DNA of 32,202 nucleotides from assembly GCA_003671255.1 (NCBI GenBank), contig QWPF01000022.1, forward strand, positions 1 through 32,202, read 5' to 3'. Origin of the DNA: Planctomycetota bacterium (GTDB taxonomy: Bacteria; Planctomycetota; Planctomycetia; Gemmatales; Gemmataceae). The first letter of the stretch is position 1, and every line of letters starts with the position of its first letter. Shown here piece after piece: positions 16,159 to 24,030 of this stretch. The position numbers were made by a program, and so were the translations under genes. The notes under the pieces were generated by a model. The model was not told the origin of the DNA, did no database searches, and was given only the letters and a program-made list of their open reading frames with translations.

Positions 16159-17217
16159 GTGGATAGTTCTCAAGCTCTCGATAAAATTAAAGATTTCCTT
16201 CTGATTTTCACCAGCATCTTTTATGAAGCTTTGCCCTTTATTGTTATTGGGTCTTTGCTTGCAGGGCTTCTTGAAGAGTTGCTCCCTCAAAAACTGATCG
16301 CAAGGCTTCTTCCGCGGAATCGGTTTTTTGCAATTTTAATAGGCGCACTTCTAGGTTTGATTTTTCCCATGTGCGAATGTGGCATCATACCAGTTATGCG
16401 CAGGTTGCTGCGCAAAGGTTTACCTTTGAGTTGTTGCGTAGCTTATCTTTTAGCTGGCCCCATTATTAATCCCCTCGTTTTACTTAGCACTTATGTTGCT
16501 TTTGATGGTATGGAGAATGCCACCGAAAACGGAACTCTTGCTTTTCAAATGGGCGGACTTGCAATGGTCTTGACTCGTACAGGTATGGCTTATCTCGTTG
16601 CAGTTGGAACCAGCCTTATTGTTGACCGCCTTCATCAAAAACATGGCGATGAACTTCTCATGCCTTTGGCAAAGCCCCCTGTTAAAAGCAAACTTTCACT
16701 TGATGTTGTTGATGATGATGATGTAACTGTAAATAAAGGCAGCATGAATTGGTTTGCCCGTGCTTCCAGAATTTCGGAAACCGCACTTCACGACTTTATC
16801 GATATCACCGTTTTTCTTACCATTGGCGCGCTCCTTGCTGCTTTTACTCGCATTTGGCTTACCCATGATGCTATTTCTGAACTTTCCCGTTCCCATATCA
16901 TTCTTGCTGTTCTTTTGATGATGGCTTTGTCGGTTGTCCTTTGCCTTTGCAGCGAAGCTGATGCCTTTGTCGCTGCCAGTTTTGTTACTTTAAGGCCCGC
17001 AGCTAAAGCTGGGTTCCTTGTACTTGGGCCCATGTTCGATCTTAAACTTTACATGATGTACACCAGGGTGTTTAAACCCAAATTGATTTGGACTATAATA
17101 ATCTCTGTGGTAATTCAGGTTTTTCTTTACACCATGATCTTGCATGGCCTTTGGGAAAACCTTGGACCTAAGTTCTTCTTTCCAAAAATTGATCCTATAA
17201 CTTCAACCTCCAGGTGA
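16159..17217 (+). CDS. YraQ/YcgR-like permease (DUF318 family)
   Basis: 352 residues, about eight hydrophobic segments. Family signature [15 protein letters not shown] (C72-E-C74-G) and [15 protein letters not shown] in the first half, and [15 protein letters not shown] in the second half, a pseudo-repeat arrangement known from DUF318 permeases related to ArsP. A variable loop (about 160-205, with VVDDDDVTV) separates the halves. The cysteine motifs suggest a metal or metalloid ligand, but the transported substrate is not established. Start GTG 16159; only weak ribosome binding sequence (GGGATAA further upstream). The stop is 4 nt before the next GTG and the next gene's ribosome binding site overlaps this stop, so translation is coupled to the TIGR03943-type partner, a conserved pairing. 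Confidence 0.9.
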   Translation: MDSSQALDKIKDFLLIFTSIFYEALPFIVIGSLLAGLLEELLPQKLIARLLPRNRFFAILIGALLGLIFPMCECGIIPVMRRLLRKGLPLSCCVAYLLAGPIINPLVLLSTYVAFDGMENATENGTLAFQMGGLAMVLTRTGMAYLVAVGTSLIVDRLHQKHGDELLMPLAKPPVKSKLSLDVVDDDDVTVNKGSMNWFARASRISETALHDFIDITVFLTIGALLAAFTRIWLTHDAISELSRSHIILAVLLMMALSVVLCLCSEADAFVAASFVTLRPAAKAGFLVLGPMFDLKLYMMYTRVFKPKLIWTIIISVVIQVFLYTMILHGLWENLGPKFFFPKIDPITSTSR

Positions 17218-17221
17218 ATTT

Positions 17222-18226
17222 GTGGCTAATGAACATCACCACCACGATAATGCTACCGAATATTACATCGAACAATTAATTGGCGTCGGTATCTCTCTTT
17301 CCATCGCCTATGTTTGCATCATGCTGTGGTGGCCCTTTCCTATTTATGGTGCCGATGGGCAGATTATTTCCTATGGCAACAAATTATCGATCATCTTGCA
17401 TCCCAAGTTTCATTTCTGGGTTTTAACTGGCAGCATTATTCTTTTGGGCATTGTATCTATCCGGGTAATCGCTCTATGGCTTGAATCGGGCAAATTAAAA
17501 TCAGCACCTAAACATGAACATGTACATGGCCCCGATTGCGATCATGATAAAACCCACGATCACGACCATGGCCATAATCATAATCATGTGCATGGACCCG
17601 ATTGTAACCACGATCATGATCATGAACCTGGGCATAATCATAACCATGAATCACCAGGTCATGCAGATTGTGGGCATGATCATAGTCATGGTTCTGCGCC
17701 TGTTCGATTTATTGTCTTACTTCTTCCAATTGTTTTATTCTTCCTTAATGTTCCCAACGAGGTTTTCAGTAATGTCAAGGGTGTAGATCTTTCGCAATTT
17801 AGTGAAGTAGCTTCTGTAGCTGAAAAGGGAATTGACTTTAATGTTGGTTTTTTACAGTTGGAAATGGCTTCCATGACTCAGGAAAGCAGAAATCATTACG
17901 AAGGTAAAACAGTCAGATTGATAGGGAAATATGTGGGTGAAGAAGAAAAGCGCTTTTCACTCATCCGTTTTAAAATTAATTGCTGTGCCGCGGATGCAGT
18001 GCCACTCAACGCAGTCATGATGGTTGATCCTAATTCCACAGAAAAACTATCATGGAAAAAGTATGCTAACAAATGGGTTCAAGTGACGGGCCGTGTACAT
18101 TTTCTCAAACGAAAAGATAATGAACAGTACATGACTGCCTTAGTTTTATACCCCGATGCCGAACACAAACTTAATGATGATTTGGTTAAAGTTGTACCGC
18201 AAGATTCCAACCCCTATGCTAACTAG
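17222..18226 (+). CDS. TIGR03943-type (YcgQ/DUF1980-like) membrane protein with His-rich loop
   Basis: 334 residues. Starts at GTG 17222 behind AGGTGA (17212-17217), which overlaps the permease stop. N-terminus has HHHH (5-8), two helices (about 22-40 and 66-86), then a loop at 98-157 with 21 histidines, three cysteines and many aspartates, including two copies of HVHGPDC. A third helix (about 161-177) leads to an extracytoplasmic domain with the family motif [13 protein letters not shown] (Cys254-Cys255). This C-terminal domain and the adjacency to a DUF318 permease identify the family. Role: the pair is thought to move or supply a metal across the membrane; histidine loops of this kind bind Zn, Ni or Co. 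Metal identity is inference. Confidence 0.88.
   Translation: MANEHHHHDNATEYYIEQLIGVGISLSIAYVCIMLWWPFPIYGADGQIISYGNKLSIILHPKFHFWVLTGSIILLGIVSIRVIALWLESGKLKSAPKHEHVHGPDCDHDKTHDHDHGHNHNHVHGPDCNHDHDHEPGHNHNHESPGHADCGHDHSHGSAPVRFIVLLLPIVLFFLNVPNEVFSNVKGVDLSQFSEVASVAEKGIDFNVGFLQLEMASMTQESRNHYEGKTVRLIGKYVGEEEKRFSLIRFKINCCAADAVPLNAVMMVDPNSTEKLSWKKYANKWVQVTGRVHFLKRKDNEQYMTALVLYPDAEHKLNDDLVKVVPQDSNPYAN
17513..17695 (+). repeat. Region encoding His-rich metal-binding-type loop
   Basis: Codes for residues 98-158 of the TIGR03943-type protein: 21 His, 3 Cys and many Asp, built from HD, HN and HVHGPDC units. CAT/CAC and GAT/GAC codons alternate, so the DNA is internally repetitive and could expand or contract. 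Confidence 0.85.
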
Positions 18227-18272
18227 CATTCCATTATGCGGTAATTTAATCCGTAGAAGTCTTGGAGTTATT

Positions 18273-19436
18273 ATGAACCTTAAGAAGATGTTTTTCATTT
18301 TGCTTTTTTGTTTTGTCGCAGTTACAGGCAGGCTATTCTCCTGCCCTTTTTGCACCATGCAGGGCCAAACCCTTGTAGGGGAAGTCAATCAAGCCAGCAT
18401 GGTTCTTTTTGGTACTTTGAAAAATGCCAAGATTGGTAATGCTGATGGCGCCGATGGTAGCACTGATTTTGAAGTCGAAAAAGTCATTAAAGATCATGCC
18501 ATCCGTGGTGGTAAAAAAACACTGACTCTTCCCCGCTATGTACCACCAGACAAAGATGGGAAATATAAGTTCCTACTTTTTTGTGAGGTTTATAAAGATA
18601 AACTCGACCCTTATCGGGGCGTTGCAGTTCCGCCAGAAAGTGAAATAGTCGCTTACCTACAAGGCGCGTTGGCTTTAAAAGATAGCACCCTGCCTAAAAA
18701 ACTTGGGTTTTATTTTAACTATCTGGAAAACACAGATACTGAAATTTCAAATGATGCGTACAAAGAGTTTGGTAATGCCGGCTACAAAGAATTTGAACTC
18801 GCAGCAAAACTTTTTTCCCGAGAGAAAGTGATTTCATGGCTTAAAAATTCCGCAACGCCATCCTTTAAAATGGGTTTGTACGCTTCAATTCTTGGGCATT
18901 GTGGCAAGCCAGAAGATGCGCAAATTCTTAAACAGTTGCTGGAAGATCCTGAAAAACAATCAGCAAGCGGCATCGATGGCGTGTTTGCCGCCTATGCCAT
19001 GCTCAATCCCAAAGAGGGCTGGGAATATCTAATTGCGGTGATGAAGAATCCCAAGAAAGAATTTTTGTTTAGATATGCAGGTTTACGGGCAGTAAGGTTT
19101 TTTCTGGAGTTTGCGCCAGATTTGATTCCTAAGAAAAATCTGATTGAAGCTATTGTTTTATTGCTGGATCAAGAGGATATTTCCGACTTGGCAATTGAAG
19201 ATATGCGGAAATGGAAGGTTTGGGATCAAGCAGACAAGGTTCTGGGCTTGCAAGAAAAAGATGCGTATAAGAAAATTCCAATCGTTCGAAGAGCTGTGTT
19301 GCGCTACGCATTGTCTTGCAAAGGAAGTGCCGCTGCAGACGATTTTGTTAAAAAGCAAAGGCTTGCAGATGCTCAAGGGGTTATGGACGCAGAGGAATTA
19401 TTGAAATTAGAGCAGCCAGCTCCTCCTGCGAAATAA
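18273..19436 (+). CDS. Secreted CxxC protein of unknown function, paralogue 1 (HEAT-like)
   Basis: 387 residues. Signal peptide 1-22 or so, then CPFC with Cys24 and Cys27. The first mature domain (about 30-130) is beta-rich and includes VLFGTLK and DPYRGVAVPP; it resembles the N-terminal part of the following gene. The rest (about 140-370) is helical with repeated 35-40 residue units that look like HEAT or armadillo-type repeats. The protein is homologous along its length with the next gene (for example LFG.., FRGV.., GLY..ILG.CG, L.LLDQE..DLAIEDMRK and DLAIEELRK). Start ATG 18273 has GGAG 5 nt upstream; the open frame further upstream overlaps the previous gene and has no binding site. No known family recognised. 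Position after the metal genes and the CxxC suggest a periplasmic metal or redox role, inference only. Confidence 0.75.
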   Translation: MNLKKMFFILLFCFVAVTGRLFSCPFCTMQGQTLVGEVNQASMVLFGTLKNAKIGNADGADGSTDFEVEKVIKDHAIRGGKKTLTLPRYVPPDKDGKYKFLLFCEVYKDKLDPYRGVAVPPESEIVAYLQGALALKDSTLPKKLGFYFNYLENTDTEISNDAYKEFGNAGYKEFELAAKLFSREKVISWLKNSATPSFKMGLYASILGHCGKPEDAQILKQLLEDPEKQSASGIDGVFAAYAMLNPKEGWEYLIAVMKNPKKEFLFRYAGLRAVRFFLEFAPDLIPKKNLIEAIVLLLDQEDISDLAIEDMRKWKVWDQADKVLGLQEKDAYKKIPIVRRAVLRYALSCKGSAAADDFVKKQRLADAQGVMDAEELLKLEQPAPPAK

Positions 19437-19481
19437 TTTCTTTGGCTTGTTAATTGCTTAGTCCAGGGAAGGACGGTTTTA

Positions 19482-20636
19482 TTGCGAACTGCTCACCTCA
19501 TTTTTATTGTTGTATTCATTGCTGCAATTTCCGCAGAAAAAATTATTGCATGCAGTATTTGTGCTGGGTATGGGCAATCTCTTTCTCTTCGGGAGCAGGC
19601 ATTAAAATCAAACTCCAAGGTTATTCTGTTTGGCGTCATCACTAAATCAAGCCTTGAAGTTGATGGGACGGGGAAGACTGAAATTTCCGTGCAAAAAAAC
19701 TTTGTACTACCCGCCGATTTTAAGCCTCAGGCTTCTATTTCCATCAAGCAATATCTGCCCTTCGATGCCAATGCCTATAATGGAATTTTGTTATTTGCAG
19801 ACTATTCGAAAGGGCAGCTAGATGTGTTTCGTGGCGTTTCTATTCCATCAAAAGAAGTATCTAATTATGCTGCCGGTGCACTGGGGGCGATAACCCTCAA
19901 GGGCCCTGCTCTGTTAGATTATTACCTTCCTTTTCTGCAATCACCTTCGAGAGAAATAGCCACAGATGCTTTCTTGGAATTTGCCAAGGCTTCAGATTCT
20001 ATGCTTCTTGAGTTTTCAAAAAAAATGAACCCTGCTCTATTGAAAAGTTGGATTTTAGATCCGAAGGTTCCTGAAGAGCGTTTGGGGCTGTATTCTTTTC
20101 TTCTTGGTGGATGTGGAATTGAAGCTGATATCACTTTTTTACTCGAGATGCTTAAGTCGCAGGATTCCAGGGCGCAGGCTGCTTTTGATGGAGCGATGGT
20201 TGCATTAATCCGGTTGCACCCCGCCCAAGGTTGGAATGCACTTGATGGGTTTTTAAAAGCAGATAATACGCCACTGCAGACAAGGCTTTCATGCATTCGT
20301 TCAATCAAAGTTGCCAATGAAATAATGCAGGGCAAATCAGACAAGGCTGAAATTTTCAAAGCTTTAAACATAGCATTGAAACAAGGTGAACTAGCAGATC
20401 TTGCAATTGAAGAACTGCGAAAAATGAAGCACTGGGGTTTTACCCAAGAGATACTGAGTATATATGGAACCAAAGGGTTCACCGCACCCGTCATGAAGCG
20501 TGCGTTTCTTCGTTATGCCCTGACCGCGCCCAAAGATCCGCAGATTGAAAAGTTTTTGGCTCAACTAGAAACCAAGGACTCCCAGATGCTTCTTGAAGTG
20601 AAAGAATCACTGGGTTTGGTTCCATTAAACCCTTGA
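19482..20636 (+). CDS. Secreted CxxC protein of unknown function, paralogue 2 (HEAT-like)
   Basis: 384 residues, 45 nt after its paralogue. Starts with TTG 19482 behind GGGAAGGA (19466-19473). Signal peptide about 1-18 (ISA-EK cleavage) then CSIC with Cys24 and Cys27, exactly the positions seen in the upstream protein; IIAC could also be read as a lipobox, but the preceding Glu-Lys makes this unlikely. Same domain order as paralogue 1: beta-rich N-terminal part with VILFGVITK and DVFRGVSIPS, then a helical repeat region. Identity between the two looks low to moderate, so the duplication is old. The 3' end converges with the PD40 gene, 9 nt apart. Function unknown. Confidence 0.75.
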   Translation: MRTAHLIFIVVFIAAISAEKIIACSICAGYGQSLSLREQALKSNSKVILFGVITKSSLEVDGTGKTEISVQKNFVLPADFKPQASISIKQYLPFDANAYNGILLFADYSKGQLDVFRGVSIPSKEVSNYAAGALGAITLKGPALLDYYLPFLQSPSREIATDAFLEFAKASDSMLLEFSKKMNPALLKSWILDPKVPEERLGLYSFLLGGCGIEADITFLLEMLKSQDSRAQAAFDGAMVALIRLHPAQGWNALDGFLKADNTPLQTRLSCIRSIKVANEIMQGKSDKAEIFKALNIALKQGELADLAIEELRKMKHWGFTQEILSIYGTKGFTAPVMKRAFLRYALTAPKDPQIEKFLAQLETKDSQMLLEVKESLGLVPLNP

Positions 20637-20645
20637 TCATCGGAT

Positions 20646-21569
20646 TTATTTCAGCTTAAGATCTAAAACCGTGACACTGTAAATATCAAGCCCGCCCTGC
20701 CCCCCTGCCCTATCTGAAGCAAAGTATAACTTCAAACCATCCCTGCTTAGCGAGGGCGATTTTGTCCCGATTTTACCAGTCGAATCTTTAAGATTGGCAA
20801 CAGCAATCGGTTTCGACCAACCGCCATTTAAGGTCTTCGTACAAGAGTAGATTTCTAGGCGCCCATCATCAGCAATTCCTTCAAGGAACATCAGGTTTCC
20901 TAATGGGGTGATGGAGGCGTGGTGAAATCCAATCGGGAGATCCTTGAGTGGTTCTGGGGCATCAAAGTTACCTTCGGTTCCCGTGCCTTTGACACGCTTT
21001 GCAACCATCTGTTGCCAGCCTTCTTTGGTTTTTCTGCTGAAGTATAATGACATTTGATCCTTGGAAAGCCAGGGGTGCATTTCATCCGTTTCAGTATCGA
21101 GGGCAAGAAGAGGTTTTCCCGGGTTGAAGGCACGGTCTTCCATATCCTTGCCTGGTTGATCCCTAAAGGAACGGAACAAATCGAAGTTGTTGTTTAGCTT
21201 GTCTTTTTTTGTTGCGTAGATGATGGTTTGAGGGAATTTGCCCTCTTCGGTAAGAAAGCAACTACGATCATCTGCCTCGGTGTCAACATATGCACCAATG
21301 GTTTCAGGATTACTCCATTTACTTGTTTTTTTCAAGAACTTAGAGAAGAAAATAGAATACTTCCCTTTTTCATTCTTGCGGGAAAAATAAAATCTTGCAG
21401 GATAAACTGTGCTTAGAGAAGGAACAAAAAGTGGATCATCTTCATCCATTTCCGTGTTGATTGGCATGGGTGTCAACTTAAGTGGTGCGTCCGCACCACT
21501 GGAATTTAAAGGTGTGAAGATTGCAGCAAAAAATAAAACCACGCCCATCAAACCACTTAAACGCTTCAT
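20646..21569 (-). CDS. Secreted PD40/TolB-like beta-propeller protein
   Basis: 307 residues. Signal peptide about 1-25 (ends NSSGAD). Mature part contains repeated WD40-like (PD40) blades: ARFYFSRKNEKGKYSIFFS, HPWLSKDQMSLYFSRKTKEGW and SPSLSRDGLKLYFASDRAGGQGGLDIY, the last being the classic TolB/PD40 signature. No catalytic domain is attached. Start chosen as ATG 21569, which has GGAGA 7 nt upstream; an upstream in-frame ATG at 21596 would give an unnatural N-terminus before the signal. Lies 36 nt after the SMP-30-like gene on the same strand and is probably co-transcribed with it. Binding partner unknown. Confidence 0.82.
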   Translation of the reverse strand: MKRLSGLMGVVLFFAAIFTPLNSSGADAPLKLTPMPINTEMDEDDPLFVPSLSTVYPARFYFSRKNEKGKYSIFFSKFLKKTSKWSNPETIGAYVDTEADDRSCFLTEEGKFPQTIIYATKKDKLNNNFDLFRSFRDQPGKDMEDRAFNPGKPLLALDTETDEMHPWLSKDQMSLYFSRKTKEGWQQMVAKRVKGTGTEGNFDAPEPLKDLPIGFHHASITPLGNLMFLEGIADDGRLEIYSCTKTLNGGWSKPIAVANLKDSTGKIGTKSPSLSRDGLKLYFASDRAGGQGGLDIYSVTVLDLKLK

Positions 21570-21605
21570 GCAAAAGTCTCCAGAAATCAGAACCATAAAT
21601 AATGT

Positions 21606-22550
21606 TTAATCGGGCCAACACAGGTGGTATCCCTTGGTATTAACTTGAATACGGTAGAGCGAAACCCCAGCGGTAATATAGAGAATATTTCGGTCTTTTC
21701 CTGCAAAAATGCAATTTGATGAAGTTTCTGGGGTGTTTACAAAATCAATGATTTTGCCCATGGGATTAAATACATAAACGCCTGTTTCTTTTCCTGTACC
21801 TGCGGTTGCAAAAATATTCCCTTTTTCATCCACACACATACCATCGATGCCCCTGGATTTTCCAAAATCATGAAGAACTTTTTTAGTGTCAAGTGTGCCA
21901 TCTTCCGCAATGTTGAAGCACACCAGATGTTTATTTCCCTGCGGGTCGTTCTCTGCGATGTAGATGGTTTTTCCATCGGGGGAAATCACGATGCCGTTGG
22001 GTTTCTTGCATTCTCTGGTTGCGATCGAGACTTTTCCTGTGCTAGAGATCATGAAGACACTTTCGTGGTCAAGTTCACGGGGTTCTTTGCCCACATAGCG
22101 GGGGTCGGTAAAGTAGATGCGGTTTTTGGAATCAATCACGAGGTCGTTGGGGCTGTTGAATTTTTTACCTTCAAAGTTGTCTGCAATGATTGTGATTTTG
22201 CCGTCTTTTTCAGTTCTGGAGATTCTGCGATTGCCCCCGGTGTTGGCACCCTCAGCAGCAACAAGTCTGCCCGTGGAATCAAAATCCAATCCGTTTGATC
22301 TTCCGCCTGGATTACGAAATTCGGTGGTGATCTTGGTTGCAGGATCGAACTTCATGATGCGATTCCCGATATCAGAAAAGTAAACGCAGTGATCTTTTCC
22401 ATAAGCAGGGCCCTCAGTGAATTCCCCGCCTGTCCAGACTTTCTCAACTTTATTACCTGCCGAAAACATCAAACCGGATGAGTTAGTTTTATCTTGGGCG
22501 AAAACTACGGTGGTAAGAAGCAGTATTACCATGGTTGCAAGTTGGCGCAT
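21606..22550 (-). CDS. SMP-30/gluconolactonase/LRE-like secreted protein
   Basis: 314 residues. Signal peptide about 1-18 (LLLTTVVFAQ). Six-bladed beta-propeller of the SMP-30/gluconolactonase family: FTEGPAYGKDHCVYFSDI (metal-ligand Glu in TEGP), PGGRSNGLDFDSTGRLVAAE, NSPNDLVIDSKNRIYFTDP (Asn and Asp ligands), CKKPNGIVISPDGKTIYIAE and GIDGMCVDEKGNIFATA. These positions match the divalent-metal site of the family, so lactonase-type activity is plausible; the substrate is not known. ATG 22550 has GAGGT 5-6 nt upstream. Followed closely by the PD40 gene. Separated from coaC by 103 nt in which nothing else was found. Confidence 0.92.
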   Translation of the reverse strand: MRQLATMVILLLTTVVFAQDKTNSSGLMFSAGNKVEKVWTGGEFTEGPAYGKDHCVYFSDIGNRIMKFDPATKITTEFRNPGGRSNGLDFDSTGRLVAAEGANTGGNRRISRTEKDGKITIIADNFEGKKFNSPNDLVIDSKNRIYFTDPRYVGKEPRELDHESVFMISSTGKVSIATRECKKPNGIVISPDGKTIYIAENDPQGNKHLVCFNIAEDGTLDTKKVLHDFGKSRGIDGMCVDEKGNIFATAGTGKETGVYVFNPMGKIIDFVNTPETSSNCIFAGKDRNILYITAGVSLYRIQVNTKGYHLCWPD

Positions 22551-22653
22551 GAGTGACCTCGGGTTGGTGTGAATTTCTACTAATCAATTAGGTATCATTT
22601 AAACAGAAAATACAGATGGGATCATTAAAAAACAATGAACGGCAGAGGATATC

Positions 22654-23283
22654 TTATAAAGAGAGCAATTGCTTTGATGTTTCGATTATTTTGTCGATGG
22701 AAGCCATGGCTCCAACCCCGAGGTCGCCACATGCCAGAAGTTTTTCTTCGGGTTGTAGAACTCTAAGATTTTTTAGAGAGATGTTGATGTTTTCGCAGGC
22801 GTGATCGGGGTTAAGAGGATTGAAATTGAGCAAGCCATTTTCTTCTGCGATGAGTGCCAAGTGCCTTGCTGTGGCGGGTTTTTGCCACATTTGCGTGTTC
22901 ATTGCGGGCGCTAAAAGTACGGGAGTTGCGATGTCGCGGGCACGCCAGATTGAAGTCAGGCAGTTATCAGCCAAACCCAGTGCCATTTTTGCCAGGGTAT
23001 TGGCATCCAAAGGCGCAATGATGAAAAGTTCCGCCCATTTTCTAAGCTCGATGTGCAAGACCTTGTCTTCGCGGGAATAGAGTTGATTTGGCCATTCATT
23101 GACATCGGTGAAAATAGAATCTTTACCGCAAATTGCTTCAAGCTTTGCAGGTGAAACAAAATAGGCTGCATGGTTGGTCATGACGATTCTGAGTTCATGA
23201 TTTTCATTAACCAAGTGGGTTGCAAGTTCTTCCACTTTGATTGCAGCAACAGAACCGGTTACGCCCAGAAGAATTTTTGCCAT
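22654..23283 (-). CDS. coaC: Phosphopantothenoylcysteine decarboxylase (CoaC), separate gene
   Basis: 209 residues, FMN-dependent flavoprotein of CoA synthesis: converts 4'-phospho-N-pantothenoylcysteine to 4'-phosphopantetheine. Seen: LLGVTGSVAAIK near the N-terminus, active-site His77 in LHIELRKWAE, APLDANTLAKMALGLADN, the PxMNxxMW motif (126-133) and the substrate clamp ACGDLGVGAM (184-193), in which the usual GRM reads GAM. Length equals a single decarboxylase domain, so it is not the fused CoaBC. Start ATG 23283 overlaps the coaB stop by one base (TAATG), showing coupled translation; upstream in-frame codons lie within coaB and are not coding. No downstream ligase domain is present. Confidence 0.93.
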   Translation of the reverse strand: MAKILLGVTGSVAAIKVEELATHLVNENHELRIVMTNHAAYFVSPAKLEAICGKDSIFTDVNEWPNQLYSREDKVLHIELRKWAELFIIAPLDANTLAKMALGLADNCLTSIWRARDIATPVLLAPAMNTQMWQKPATARHLALIAEENGLLNFNPLNPDHACENINISLKNLRVLQPEEKLLACGDLGVGAMASIDKIIETSKQLLSL

Positions 23284-23957
23284 TATTGTGGTTTCCAGAT
23301 TTGTTCGATTGCATCGAGAAGGCTTGCGGGTAGATTTTCTCGAGAAACGCATTGGTAATTGGAATTGATGGGGCCGATCCATGCTTTGATCGAGGCATCT
23401 TCTATGCGGTTTGCAACCATCAGGTCTGCATTGGAATGCATTCTTGATTGTTCAGCAATTTGAAGTAGTTTTTGCTCATCAATGTTGGCTTCGAGTTTAA
23501 ATTTAACGAGGGCCCCTTTGAAGTTCCAAGTGGTTCTGAATTGGTCGATCAGTTTAGGCAGAGGTTTTAGCTTCAGCCATAATTCTTGATGACTGCCTGA
23601 TAATTTTTCATTGCCCGAGGTTGAGACCGGGGTGTTGAAATCGGGCGTTTGGAATATCCCCTCACAACCATAATCGCTTACTGCCGCAGTCATGATGATC
23701 GCATCGTAAATGTTTTTGCAAGTTTCTTTTTCAAGGAGAGAGAATAAATCATCGAAGGTATCAAACAGAATGGATTCAATGTTTTGCTGGTTGGTTGTGA
23801 GGTGGGAGTTGCTGGTTAGCAGGCAAACCTGATGGCCTCGTTTTGCGGCTTCAATGGCAAGGGTTTGGCCTGTAAAGCCTTTTGCCAGGTTGGTGATTTT
23901 GCGTGCGGAATCAATCGCAACAGAGGTGGCACCAGCGGTGATAAGAAAGCGGGGCAT
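23283..23957 (-). CDS. coaB: Phosphopantothenate-cysteine ligase (CoaB-type), separate gene
   Basis: 224 residues. Would join cysteine to 4'-phosphopantothenate, the step before CoaC. N-terminal nucleotide-binding motif ITAGATSVAIDSARKITN, followed by G-x-x-G-x-x-LA and a Rossmann-like strand GHQVCLLTS; the AAVSDY motif (Ala-Ala-Val-Ser-Asp-Tyr) and LKLKPLPKLI are typical of the family, as is the later NADLMVANRI. Length and motif variants (SARKITN instead of PVRxITN) resemble the stand-alone CoaB form found for example in streptococci rather than the domain of fused CoaBC. Gene order here is ligase then decarboxylase, the reverse of the fused protein. ATG 23957; nearest ribosome-binding-like AGAAGGG is 15 nt away. 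Confidence 0.88.
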   Translation of the reverse strand: MPRFLITAGATSVAIDSARKITNLAKGFTGQTLAIEAAKRGHQVCLLTSNSHLTTNQQNIESILFDTFDDLFSLLEKETCKNIYDAIIMTAAVSDYGCEGIFQTPDFNTPVSTSGNEKLSGSHQELWLKLKPLPKLIDQFRTTWNFKGALVKFKLEANIDEQKLLQIAEQSRMHSNADLMVANRIEDASIKAWIGPINSNYQCVSRENLPASLLDAIEQIWKPQ

Positions 23958-24030
23958 AAAGCAAAGGTACCCTTCTTGGATCCTGTGATAGGAATTATTT
24001 TACGGAAAGGAGTCGATTTGGCCTAGGAAA

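Noticed and set aside
17514-17786. Met/Ile-rich ORF in the second frame of the His-rich region
   Set aside because: It is the shifted reading of repeated CAT/GAT codons (giving Met and Ile), not a separate gene.
23284-23382. N-terminal extension of CoaC to 23382
   Set aside because: The extra residues overlap coaB and have no similarity to decarboxylases; MAKILLGVTGS is the natural start.
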